A DNA stretch of 12,218 bases from Candidatus Omnitrophota bacterium (GTDB lineage: Bacteria; Ratteibacteria; UBA8468; B48-G9; JAFGKM01), in NCBI GenBank assembly GCA_023818785.1, contig JAMWCO010000031.1:1-12218 (forward strand), read 5' to 3'. The position numbers and the translations under genes were made by a program. The notes under the pieces were generated by a model. That model had not been told where the DNA came from. It saw only the letters and a program-made list of their open reading frames with translations, and searched no databases. Below are positions 1 through 7,360 of this stretch, piece by piece. Numbering within the stretch: the first letter of the stretch is position 1; each line of letters begins with the position of its first letter.

Positions 1-1061
1 AGACAGAATCCAAAAGAGATAGCAAAAAATATAGATAAAGGTCCTGTTGGGTCAATATTTTTATAAATAGGTCTTCCATATAAATCAGTTACAACCTCAA
101 ATGGTTCAATAAGTTTACTATTTTCAAGAATAATAGGAACATTTTCTCCTTCTTGGGGTTCTTCAAATACTAAATAACTTTCAGGTAAAATCTTTGAAAT
201 TGTATCTTTTAGAAGATTTATATCTTTTTCCCTTATCCATCCTTTAATTCCTTTTACAAATTTAGAAATACCAAGCCTTTCTTTAACAGATAAAAATTCA
301 TAAAAACTTATATAATAATCATAAACTACGAAAATCTCCTTTTTATATTTTAAAATTCCAGAAATTTTATCTTTTAATTCAGAAATTAATTCTTCATTTT
401 TATTTTTAACTTTTTCAAATTTTTCAAAAATTTCTCTTATTTTCTTATTCCATTTTCTGACAAATAAAATTTCTCCACCAATCTCTTTCAAAAAATTTTC
501 AGCGATTTCTTTTTTTTCTTTCTTGAATAAAAGTATATAAAATATTTCTTTTGGGTTTTCTCCTATTTTTTCAATATATAAATCTTCATTGATTTCATCT
601 ATTTTTTGATTATAAGGTAGAGAAAAAATGAAAAAATTGAAATTGGAAAGAGAAAAAATATTATAGAATATTATTTCTGTTTCAATAAAAGGAATTATTT
701 CTTCTTCCAATTTTTCTATTCTTTCTATAACTTTCTTCCTTCTTTCTATTTCTTGAGAAAGAGAAAAATAATAATTGAATAAATCATCTATTGAAAATGA
801 ATCTAAAATCTTTCTTTCTTCATCCTCTTTTATAAAAATCTTTTCATTTATGGGCTTTTCACTATACTCAATTAGTATATTTTTTAAAAATTCAATTTTC
901 CTTATTTTTTCTTCTATTTTTTCTTTTGATATTTTTTTATTTTCAAATCCTTCAAAAGATAAATTTTCAATCTCAACTATACCAAGTTTTTGTAAACTTT
1001 TAAGTAATTCTTCTTCTTTTTCAACAAAAAAAATATTAAATTTTTTAACTTTGCTTATCAT
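1..1061 (-). CDS. V/A-type ATP synthase subunit I, N-terminal part (runs off left edge)
   Basis: The reading frame is open from the ATG at 1061 to the window edge: 353 complete codons with no stop. Subunit I (subunit a of V/A-ATPases) is the membrane stator that carries ions past the rotor ring. Its N-terminal half is a cytoplasmic, coiled-coil-rich arm, and the first ~325 residues here fit that: charged, Lys/Glu-rich helices without membrane segments. The family signature that introduces the membrane domain is present at the very end: YGRP at residues 328-331, DPT at 337-339, then the hydrophobic start of the first helix (FFAISFGF). The C-terminal membrane half lies outside the window. The ATG overlaps the ArgJ stop as ATGA (1058-1061), and AAGGA at 1068-1072 sits 6 nt upstream, so the start is well supported. 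It is the last gene seen in the yacL-ispD-argJ operon and probably the first of an ATPase operon continuing to the left. Family assignment is firm; whether the enzyme pumps H+ or Na+ cannot be told. Confidence 0.88.
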   Translation of the reverse strand, partial: MISKVKKFNIFFVEKEEELLKSLQKLGIVEIENLSFEGFENKKISKEKIEEKIRKIEFLKNILIEYSEKPINEKIFIKEDEERKILDSFSIDDLFNYYFSLSQEIERRKKVIERIEKLEEEIIPFIETEIIFYNIFSLSNFNFFIFSLPYNQKIDEINEDLYIEKIGENPKEIFYILLFKKEKKEIAENFLKEIGGEILFVRKWNKKIREIFEKFEKVKNKNEELISELKDKISGILKYKKEIFVVYDYYISFYEFLSVKERLGISKFVKGIKGWIREKDINLLKDTISKILPESYLVFEEPQEGENVPIILENSKLIEPFEVVTDLYGRPIYKNIDPTGPLSIFFAISFGFC

Positions 1062-2248
1062 GAATATTCCTTATTAATCTTTACATATTCTTCTGTTAAG
1101 TCACATCCCCATGATGTAGCATAAAAATTACCTCTTTTTAAATCAATCTCAATTTTTATTTCTTTATCTTTCATTAAGTTTATCAAATTTTCTTTATTAT
1201 AATTTAATGGTTCTCCTTCAAATACTTTAATTCCGCATATTTTAAGTTCCATCCTTTTTTTATCTATTTTAGCATTTGTTGAACCTACTACAGCAACAAT
1301 TCTACCCCAATTTGGGTCTCCACCTGCAATTGCTGTTTTAACGAGATAAGAACCCGCTACTTTCTTTGCCACCCTTTTTACATCTTTTTTACACCAACCA
1401 CCATTTACAACAACTTCAATAAACTTACTTGCTCCTTCTCCATCAAATGCTATTTTTTTCGCAAGTTCTCTACATAGAATTTTTAATGAATTAGAAAAAA
1501 TTTCAAACTCTGGAGTTCCTATATGAATTGTTTTATTCCTCGCTAATCCATTTGCAAGGCAGATAACTGTATCATTTGTACTTGTATCATTATCAACTGT
1601 AATCATATTAAAAGATTCTTCAACTGCTTCTTTTAATGCAATATCAAGTGCTTTTTTATCAATCACAGCATCTGTAGTAATAAAACATAGCATTGTAGCC
1701 ATATTTGGATTTATCATCCCTGACCCTTTTGCCATTCCACCTATAAATACTTCTTTTTTTATTCCTTTTATCCCTGTATTTATTTCATATTCTTTTGGGA
1801 AAGTATCTGTTGTCATTATTCCTTTAACTGCTAATAAATTATTTTCAGGAGACAAATTTTCAATCAATCTATCAAAACCACTTCTTATCTTTTCATAAGG
1901 TAAATCAACACCAATTATACCTGTAGAAGCAAAAAGAATAGAATTTTTATCTGTTTTTAATTTTATAGAAAGTTCTTCTATAAGTTTTTTGGTCAAATCC
2001 CAATTTTTTTTACCATTACAAGCATTTGCATTTCCACTATTTATCAAAATTGCTCTTATTTCGTTTTTAATATTTTTAATAGACCATAAAACACTATATG
2101 ATTTAAATTGATTTGTGGTAAAGGTTCCTGAAGCAATAGATGAAGAAACAGAATAAATTAAAGATAAATCCTCTTTATTATTTTCTTTAATCCCACAATT
2201 TATTCCACTTGCATAAAAACCTAAAGGATAAGTTATGCCCTTTCCCAT
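1058..2248 (-). CDS. argJ: ArgJ, glutamate N-acetyltransferase / amino-acid N-acetyltransferase
   Basis: 396 residues, normal for the family. ArgJ moves the acetyl group from N-acetylornithine to glutamate in the cyclic arginine pathway; some members also make acetylglutamate from acetyl-CoA, and which applies here cannot be read from sequence. ArgJ is made as a precursor that cuts itself between Ala and Thr in the ATML motif. Here KGSGMINPNMATML covers 174-187, so cleavage is expected between A184 and the nucleophile T185. The oxyanion-hole STG motif is at 108-110, DNDTSTND at 219-226, GDPNWGR at 310-316, and the C-terminal block TSWGCDLTEEYVKIN at 378-392. The start overlaps the end of ispD by 16 bp and has no Shine-Dalgarno site, so translation is probably coupled. 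The stop overlaps the next gene as ATGA. No other arginine gene is in the window, an unusual setting between isoprenoid and ATPase genes. Confidence 0.95.
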   Translation of the reverse strand: MGKGITYPLGFYASGINCGIKENNKEDLSLIYSVSSSIASGTFTTNQFKSYSVLWSIKNIKNEIRAILINSGNANACNGKKNWDLTKKLIEELSIKLKTDKNSILFASTGIIGVDLPYEKIRSGFDRLIENLSPENNLLAVKGIMTTDTFPKEYEINTGIKGIKKEVFIGGMAKGSGMINPNMATMLCFITTDAVIDKKALDIALKEAVEESFNMITVDNDTSTNDTVICLANGLARNKTIHIGTPEFEIFSNSLKILCRELAKKIAFDGEGASKFIEVVVNGGWCKKDVKRVAKKVAGSYLVKTAIAGGDPNWGRIVAVVGSTNAKIDKKRMELKICGIKVFEGEPLNYNKENLINLMKDKEIKIEIDLKRGNFYATSWGCDLTEEYVKINKEYS

Positions 2249-2904
2249 TTTTTTAATAAAAATTCTGAAAAAAGTAAATCTTCAGGATAAGTTATTTTTA
2301 TATTATTTCTTTCTCCTTCTACACAATAAATTTTACCATAACCAATTTTCTCAAGAAAGAAAGAGTCATCAACTCCTACTATTTTTTCTTTTTGACATAT
2401 ATAATATGCTTTTTTTATTAAATCTGTTTTAAACCCTTGAGGTGTTTGGACTAAAAAAATTTTCTCTCTATCAAGCGTCCTTTTTACAAAATTTCCTTTC
2501 AGTTCTTTTATTGAATCAGAAATTTTTAAGACAGGAATACATACACCATATTTTTTTGTCTTTTCAATAACTTTTTTTATTAAATTTTCACTCACAAAAG
2601 GTCTTGCAATATCATGAATCAAAACAATGTCTTCTTCTACTTTTTCAAGACAATTAAAAACACTATCCTGTCTTCTTTCCCCACCTTTTACAATAACTAC
2701 TTTTGAAAATTTGTCTTTTATAATTTCTTTACTTTTTTCTGTATATTCATCTGGTAAAGCAAGGAATATTTTTTTTACAAATTTGTAAAATTTTTCAATT
2801 GAATATAAAAATAATTCTTTATTTTTTAATTTTACAAATGATTTTGGAATAGACAATCCTAATCTTTCTCCTTTTCCAGCACCTACCAGTATAAGAGAAA
2901 TCAT
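2233..2904 (-). CDS. ispD: IspD, 2-C-methyl-D-erythritol 4-phosphate cytidylyltransferase
   Basis: 223 residues, usual length. IspD joins MEP with CTP to give CDP-methylerythritol and pyrophosphate, the third step of the non-mevalonate isoprenoid pathway in the cytoplasm. The nucleotide-binding loop GAGKGERLG is at 8-16 followed by PKS at 20-22 (K21 the expected catalytic lysine); GGERRQDSV at 74-82; HDIARPFV at 97-104, where the family usually has HDAARP; R146 and VQTPQ (152-156); DD at 179-180; and K203 in NNIKITYPEDL, matching the second substrate lysine of the E. coli enzyme. The start overlaps the stop of the YacL-like gene as ATGA (2901-2904). In Firmicutes yacL and ispD are also adjacent, usually followed by ispF; here ispF is replaced by argJ. 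KpsF/sugar cytidylyltransferases are relatives, but the motif set fits IspD. Confidence 0.93.
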   Translation of the reverse strand: MISLILVGAGKGERLGLSIPKSFVKLKNKELFLYSIEKFYKFVKKIFLALPDEYTEKSKEIIKDKFSKVVIVKGGERRQDSVFNCLEKVEEDIVLIHDIARPFVSENLIKKVIEKTKKYGVCIPVLKISDSIKELKGNFVKRTLDREKIFLVQTPQGFKTDLIKKAYYICQKEKIVGVDDSFFLEKIGYGKIYCVEGERNNIKITYPEDLLFSEFLLKKWERA

Positions 2905-3869
2905 TTTAATTTTGCAAAGATAATTCTTCCTGTAGGTGTCTGAATCGCACTATCTATAATCACATCTACAACTTTCCCTACATATTTTGATGCATGTTCA
3001 ACAACAATCATAGTTCCATCTTCAAGATATCCAACTCCCTGACCCGCTTCTTTCCCCTCTTTTATAATTTTTAATGAAATTTCTTCTCCACTCATTAATC
3101 TTGGTCTCATCAAAGTTGTTAAGGTATTTAAATTTAATACTTTTATATTTTGAACTTCAGCAACTTTTGTAAGATTAAAATCATTTGTAAGAATGGCTGC
3201 TTTTAATTCAGAAGCAAGTTTTACAAGTTTTGTATCCACAGCCTCTATTTCAGCATATTCAATATCATAAATTTTTGCATCAATTTCATTGTCATCTCTT
3301 AATTTATTTAAAACTTCAAGTCCTCTTCTTCCCCTTTGTCTTTTTGTATCACTTGAGGAATCAGCCAAAGTTTGTAATTCTTTTATTATAAATTTAGGTA
3401 TGATAAGTTTATAATCAATAAATCCACTTTTCATAAGTTCATAAACTCTCCCATCAATTAAGACACTTGTATCAACTATTAAAAGCCTTTCTCCTTCTTT
3501 TACTCCACCAAATATAGGAATTATAAGACCAAGTTCTTCAACACCTTTAATTCCAGCCATAATCCCAAGATATGAAAAAATAAAATATAAACTAAATCTA
3601 ATTAAATTTTCAGTTTTTTGGTTTTCAAATGGAATCAAAAGGAAGAAGTTTGCTACAAGAATTGCTGACAAAAGACCAATAATTAAACCAGTAACTGCAA
3701 GAACTAATTTCTTAAATGGTATTTTACTTAACAATATTTCAATACCTATAACTATAAGTGAACCTAAAAAACCTAATATAACACCAACTATTTTTGCATT
3801 TGGCAAACTATAAAAACCTGCCAAAACACATAAGGTTAAAAAGAAACTCCTAATTATCCACAATCCCAT
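2901..3869 (-). CDS. YacL-like membrane protein with PIN nuclease and TRAM domains
   Basis: 322 residues. Four hydrophobic segments (about 5-22, 26-48, 54-78, 88-110) are followed by a cytoplasmic PIN domain (about 129-250) and a C-terminal TRAM domain (about 260-322, QGVGYLEDGTMIVVEHA). PIN domains are Mg-dependent ribonuclease folds; the acidic residues expected at the metal site are visible: D133 in DTSVLIDGR, E164 in IKELQ, D212 in VDTKL and D230 in TNDFN. TRAM is a small RNA-binding beta barrel. This layout is that of B. subtilis YacL, whose precise role is unsettled, so RNA cleavage or binding at the membrane is inference. The ATG at 3869 has GAGGAG (3877-3882) 7 nt upstream; an ATG nearer that site is out of frame and hits a stop at once. 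A good promoter lies at 3916-3944. The gene opens the operon continuing with ispD. It is not a toxin-antitoxin PIN gene: no antitoxin neighbour, and it has membrane helices. Confidence 0.9.
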   Translation of the reverse strand: MGLWIIRSFFLTLCVLAGFYSLPNAKIVGVILGFLGSLIVIGIEILLSKIPFKKLVLAVTGLIIGLLSAILVANFFLLIPFENQKTENLIRFSLYFIFSYLGIMAGIKGVEELGLIIPIFGGVKEGERLLIVDTSVLIDGRVYELMKSGFIDYKLIIPKFIIKELQTLADSSSDTKRQRGRRGLEVLNKLRDDNEIDAKIYDIEYAEIEAVDTKLVKLASELKAAILTNDFNLTKVAEVQNIKVLNLNTLTTLMRPRLMSGEEISLKIIKEGKEAGQGVGYLEDGTMIVVEHASKYVGKVVDVIIDSAIQTPTGRIIFAKLK

Positions 3870-3915
3870 TTTTCATCTCCTCAATTAAATTAAGAGATTT
3901 TGTTTAAGCAAATTT

Positions 3916-3944
3916 ATTTTATCATAAATATAAAATTTTGTAAA
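3916..3944 (-). promoter_or_regulatory. Promoter of the yacL-ispD-argJ-ATPase operon
   Basis: Read on the minus strand: -35 TTTACA (3939-3944), 17-bp spacer, -10 TAAAAT (3916-3921), with TG one base before the -10 (extended -10, TGATAAAAT). It starts directly after the mnmA stop codon and lies 46 bp upstream of the YacL-like start, so the operon need not depend on read-through from mnmA. Prediction from sequence only. Confidence 0.6.
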
Positions 3945-3945
3945 A

Positions 3946-5025
3946 TTAAAATACAGAAGATATAAACCCACCTCCAATAAGTTTATCTTTTATATAAAAA
4001 ACTGCTGCCTGTCCAGGAGTTGGTGCTTTCTGATTTTTTTCAAATATAACCTCTACTCTACTTTCGTCAATTGGTCTTATTATTGCTTTTGCTGGACTAT
4101 GTTTATATCTTATCTTTACTTCAACTTTCATTTCTTTTTTTAATCTTTCAATTGATACAAAGTTAACATTCTCTACTATTAATCCCTTTTTATATAAATC
4201 ATTCTCTTCGCCAACTACAATCTTATTTTCTTCTCCATTTATTTCAACAACATAAAGTGGTTTACCAGTTGAAATACCAAGACCTCTTCTCTGCCCTATT
4301 GTATAATATATAATACCTTTATGTTTACCAAGAATATTCCCATTTTTATCAACTATAAATCCTTCCTTTCTATTCTTTTCAAAAAGAAAAAATCTGTCAC
4401 CACTAATAAAATCTTGACTTTCTTTTTTATCCAGTAAAGGTAAACCATAATCTTTTGCAATTTTTCTCACCATTTCTTTTGTATAATTGCCAAGAGGGAA
4501 AATTATCTTTGAAAGTTGTTCTTGTGTTAGTAAAAATAAAAAATAACTTTGGTCCTTTTCAGTATCTATTCCTTTTTTTAAAATATATCTTCCCCTTCTT
4601 TTATCATACTCAACTCTTGCATAATGGCCTGTAGCAAAATAATTAAAATTTATACCTAAGGAAAAAACTTTTTTTAATAACATGTCAAATTTTAAAAATC
4701 TATTACATACTACACATGGATTGGGAGTCCTTCCTTTCAAATATTCATCTTTAAAATATTGTAAGACAATTTTCTTATACTCTTTTTTTAAATCAATTAT
4801 ATGGAAAGGGATATTTAAAATCTTACATATTTTTTCAATGTCTTCTATATCTTTTTCCTCTGGACCATAACATGCATTTTTAAAATCAAGAAATTTTTTA
4901 TCCCTTTCATCAAATATTTCCATGAATACTCCTACTACATCATAACCTTTTTCTTTAAGAAGGACAGCACTAATAGATGAATCAATTCCACCAGAAAGAC
5001 CAACAATTACTTTTATTTTTTCCAT
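3946..5025 (-). CDS. mnmA: MnmA, tRNA-uridine 2-sulfurtransferase
   Basis: 359 residues, usual length. MnmA adenylates U34 of tRNA Lys, Glu and Gln and replaces its C2 oxygen with sulfur. The ATP PP-loop SGGIDSS is at 11-17. The central block shows ATGHYARV (131-138), KDQSYFL (157-163) and TIGQRRGLG (242-250), and the C-terminal barrel ends with PTPGQAAVFY (335-344). The first catalytic cysteine is C107 in NPCVVCN. The second, normally in a GICFI-type motif near residue 200, is absent: the aligned stretch reads KESQDFISGD (201-210). Instead there is C104, making C-x-x-C with C107, and C52 in NACYGP. This pattern matches a recognisable MnmA subgroup; an Fe-S cluster on these cysteines is possible by analogy with TtuA-type thiolases but is inference. 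No Shine-Dalgarno site precedes the ATG; an extended -10 (TGGTAAAAT) ends 6 nt upstream, suggesting a leaderless mRNA. It is divergent from fhs. Confidence 0.93.
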   Translation of the reverse strand: MEKIKVIVGLSGGIDSSISAVLLKEKGYDVVGVFMEIFDERDKKFLDFKNACYGPEEKDIEDIEKICKILNIPFHIIDLKKEYKKIVLQYFKDEYLKGRTPNPCVVCNRFLKFDMLLKKVFSLGINFNYFATGHYARVEYDKRRGRYILKKGIDTEKDQSYFLFLLTQEQLSKIIFPLGNYTKEMVRKIAKDYGLPLLDKKESQDFISGDRFFLFEKNRKEGFIVDKNGNILGKHKGIIYYTIGQRRGLGISTGKPLYVVEINGEENKIVVGEENDLYKKGLIVENVNFVSIERLKKEMKVEVKIRYKHSPAKAIIRPIDESRVEVIFEKNQKAPTPGQAAVFYIKDKLIGGGFISSVF

Positions 5026-5031
5026 ATCTAT

Positions 5032-5040
5032 ATTTTACCA
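5032..5040 (-). promoter_or_regulatory. Possible extended -10 for a leaderless mnmA mRNA
   Basis: On the minus strand TGGTAAAAT ends 6 nt before the mnmA ATG. Transcription would start at or next to the ATG, and there is no ribosome binding site in between. No convincing -35 is seen (a run of T at the expected place), which an extended -10 can tolerate. It overlaps the region of the fhs promoter. Confidence 0.4.
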
Positions 5041-5068
5041 TTGACAAAATCATTAAAAAATATAAAAT
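5041..5068 (+). promoter_or_regulatory. Promoter of fhs
   Basis: Consensus -35 TTGACA (5041-5046), 16-bp spacer, -10 TAAAAT (5063-5068). The fhs ATG is at 5098 with AAGGAGG at 5087-5093. No riboswitch-like structure fits in the ~25-nt leader. Confidence 0.6.
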
Positions 5069-5097
5069 GTTAATTTAAAAACCAAAAAGGAGGCAAT

Positions 5098-6792
5098 ATG
5101 TTAAATGACCTTGAAATTGCACAGAAAGCAAAAATAAAGCATATAAAAGAGATTGCAGAAAAGGCAGGCATTGAAGAAGAATTTATTGAATTGTATGGGA
5201 ATTATAAAGCAAAGGTCTCACTTGAAATTTTTAAAAAATTAAATGGAAGACCAAGTGGCAAATATATAGATGTAACTGCAATAACACCAACTCCCCTTGG
5301 AGAAGGGAAAACTGTTACAACAATTGGTCTTTCACAAGCAATTGCTAAACTTGGTAAAAGTATTTTCACTTGCATAAGACAACCATCTTTAGGTCCTGTA
5401 TTTGGGATTAAAGGAGGTGCTGCTGGAGGTGGATATTCACAAGTTATTCCGATGGAAGATTTTAATTTACATTTAACAGGAGATGTTCATGCTGTTGGAA
5501 TTGCTCACAATTTACTATCTGCTTTTGTTGATAATTCCGTTTATAAAGGAAATCCATTAAATATAGACCCTCTTACTATAACATGGCCAAGAGTTGTTGA
5601 TGTTTCTGATAGATTTTTAAGACATATAATTATAGGACTTGGCGGAAAAGAAAATGGATTTCCAAGAGAAACCAGTTTTGACATAACAGTTGCTTCAGAA
5701 GTTATGGCAATTTTAGCATTAACGACAGATTTATTTGATTTAAGAAAAAGGCTCTCAAAAATTATAGTTGCTCAAACATATGATAAAAAACCAGTTACTG
5801 CAGAAGATGTAAAAGCAGCGGGAGCAATGACAGTTTTATTAAAAGATGCTATAAAACCAAATTTACTTCAAACACTTGAACATACACCTGTTTTTGTTCA
5901 CGCAGGACCTTTTGCAAATATTGCTCATGGAAATAGTTCTATAATTGCAGACCTAATTGCTATTAAACTTGCAGATTATGTTGTAACAGAAAGTGGATTT
6001 GGTGCTGATTGTGGTATGGAAAAATTTATGAATATAAAATGTAGATATAGTGGACTTAAACCAGATTGTGTAGTTATCGTTTGTTCAATAAGAGCATTAA
6101 AAGCACATAGTGGGAAATATAAAGTTATACCAGGCAAACCACTTGATAAAGGACTTATAGAAGAAAATATACCTTCATTAGTAGAAGGAGCAAGTAATCT
6201 AAAAAAACAAATTGAAAATGCTAAAATTTTTGGAATCCCTGTTGTTGTTGCTATAAATAAATTTAATACAGATACAGAAAAAGAGATAGAAAAGACAAAA
6301 GAACTTGCAATTGAATTTGGAGCAGATGATGTTGCAGTAAGTGAAGTTTGGGAAAAAGGTGGAGAAGGAGGGCTTGAACTTGCAGAAAAAGTTATAAAAG
6401 CATGTGAAAAAGAAAAAAACTTTAAGTTTTTATATCATCTTGAATGGCCTATAAAGAAGAAAATAGAAACAATTGCAACAAAAATTTATGGAGCAGAAAA
6501 AGTTGAATATTCATCATTAGCAGAAGAAAAGATAAAATTGTATACAAAATGGGGTTATGAAAATCTTCCAATTTGTATGGCAAAAACACATCTTTCATTA
6601 ACACATGACCCTAATTTAAAAGGCGCTCCAAAAGGATTTACTTTACCAATAAGAGATATAAGAATTTCTGCTGGTGCTGGATTTTTATATCCTCTTTGTG
6701 GAGAAATGAGGACAATGCCAGGTCTTCCGAGTGAACCTGCAGGAGCAAAAGTAGATATAGATAAGGAAGGTAAAGTTGTAGGTCTTTTTTAA
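5098..6792 (+). CDS. fhs: Fhs, formate-tetrahydrofolate ligase
   Basis: 564 residues, close to the usual ~555-560. The enzyme makes 10-formyl-THF from formate, THF and ATP, feeding purines and fMet, or acting as the formate-fixing step of the Wood-Ljungdahl methyl branch and of reductive glycine metabolism. The P-loop PTPLGEGKT is at 64-72, the family signature VFGIKGGAAGGGYSQV starts at 101, and PMEDFNLHLTGD ends at 129. The sequence is colinear with the family to the C-terminal KVDIDKEGKVVGLF. The start is decided by a perfect AAGGAGG (5087-5093) 4 nt before ATG. It has its own promoter and diverges from mnmA. No folD, metF or CO dehydrogenase gene is nearby, so an acetogenic role cannot be claimed. 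Identification is very secure. Confidence 0.97.
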   Translation: MLNDLEIAQKAKIKHIKEIAEKAGIEEEFIELYGNYKAKVSLEIFKKLNGRPSGKYIDVTAITPTPLGEGKTVTTIGLSQAIAKLGKSIFTCIRQPSLGPVFGIKGGAAGGGYSQVIPMEDFNLHLTGDVHAVGIAHNLLSAFVDNSVYKGNPLNIDPLTITWPRVVDVSDRFLRHIIIGLGGKENGFPRETSFDITVASEVMAILALTTDLFDLRKRLSKIIVAQTYDKKPVTAEDVKAAGAMTVLLKDAIKPNLLQTLEHTPVFVHAGPFANIAHGNSSIIADLIAIKLADYVVTESGFGADCGMEKFMNIKCRYSGLKPDCVVIVCSIRALKAHSGKYKVIPGKPLDKGLIEENIPSLVEGASNLKKQIENAKIFGIPVVVAINKFNTDTEKEIEKTKELAIEFGADDVAVSEVWEKGGEGGLELAEKVIKACEKEKNFKFLYHLEWPIKKKIETIATKIYGAEKVEYSSLAEEKIKLYTKWGYENLPICMAKTHLSLTHDPNLKGAPKGFTLPIRDIRISAGAGFLYPLCGEMRTMPGLPSEPAGAKVDIDKEGKVVGLF

Positions 6793-6804
6793 AAATGTTA
6801 AAAT
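6776..6804 (+). promoter_or_regulatory. Possible promoter for the TPR gene (leaderless)
   Basis: TTGTAG (6776-6781), 17-bp spacer, then TAAAAT (6799-6804) preceded by TG (TGTTAAAAT, extended -10). The next ATG begins 7 nt later with no Shine-Dalgarno site, so a leaderless transcript is possible. Read-through from fhs is the alternative. Confidence 0.35.
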
Positions 6805-6811
6805 AAAAAAT

Positions 6812-7360
6812 ATGAGAAAAAGAATGAAGATTTATTTTATCTTCTTTATTGGAGGTATTTTCCTTATTAAATTTTACGAATCAAGAGTTATCAATATTTT
6901 ATGGTTAAAAGCAGATAAAGCATTCCATTTGGGTAAATATAATCTTGCTGAAAAATATCTTGGGAAAATTATAAAACAACAGCCAGAAGAGGTAGATGCT
7001 TATATTTTAAAAGCATGGCTTGAGTGGAGTCAGGCAATCTCTAAAAACGACGAAAATAAATTAAATTCTGCGATAAAAACATTACAGATTGGGAAATGGC
7101 ATAATCCATTAAATTTTAGACTTTATTTAGAAGAAGGAATTATGTGGAATGCTTTTGGGAATAATGAAGAAGCATTAAAATCTTTCAAAGTTGTTTATGT
7201 TATAGGCACTATTCCATATGTAAGGATTTATCCACATAAATTAAGACAGATTGGAAAAACATATGAAGCATATAAAGCGATGAAAAAAATATATGAGAAA
7301 TATAAGGATGACACAACTTTACAATGTCTTGAGAGATTAAAGAAGGAAATTTCTACTTAA
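6812..7360 (+). CDS. Membrane-anchored TPR-repeat protein, function unknown
   Basis: 182 residues. A short basic start (MRKRMK) and a hydrophobic stretch at about 7-21 form a signal anchor, so the rest is probably outside the cytoplasmic membrane. Residues 31-64 (LKADKAFHLGKYNLAEKYL...) show the TPR spacing of small and large residues, and 102-135 (EEGIMWNAFGNNEEALKSF) show a second repeat; the part between is helical and less clear. TPR domains serve protein contacts and no catalytic motif is visible. It starts 19 bp after fhs on the same strand, lacks a Shine-Dalgarno site, and has an extended -10 just upstream. M5 (6824) is an alternative start, also without a binding site. Its last 8 bp overlap the end of the convergent isomerase gene, with no clear terminator between them. 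The partner is unknown; the fhs link may only be positional. Confidence 0.75.
   Translation: MRKRMKIYFIFFIGGIFLIKFYESRVINILWLKADKAFHLGKYNLAEKYLGKIIKQQPEEVDAYILKAWLEWSQAISKNDENKLNSAIKTLQIGKWHNPLNFRLYLEEGIMWNAFGNNEEALKSFKVVYVIGTIPYVRIYPHKLRQIGKTYEAYKAMKKIYEKYKDDTTLQCLERLKKEIST

Noticed and set aside
775..1077. Plus-strand open frame of 100 residues
   Set aside because: It lies antisense to the ATPase subunit I gene, is made almost only of Ser, Phe, Ile and Leu from the complement of Glu/Lys codons, and has no ribosome site.
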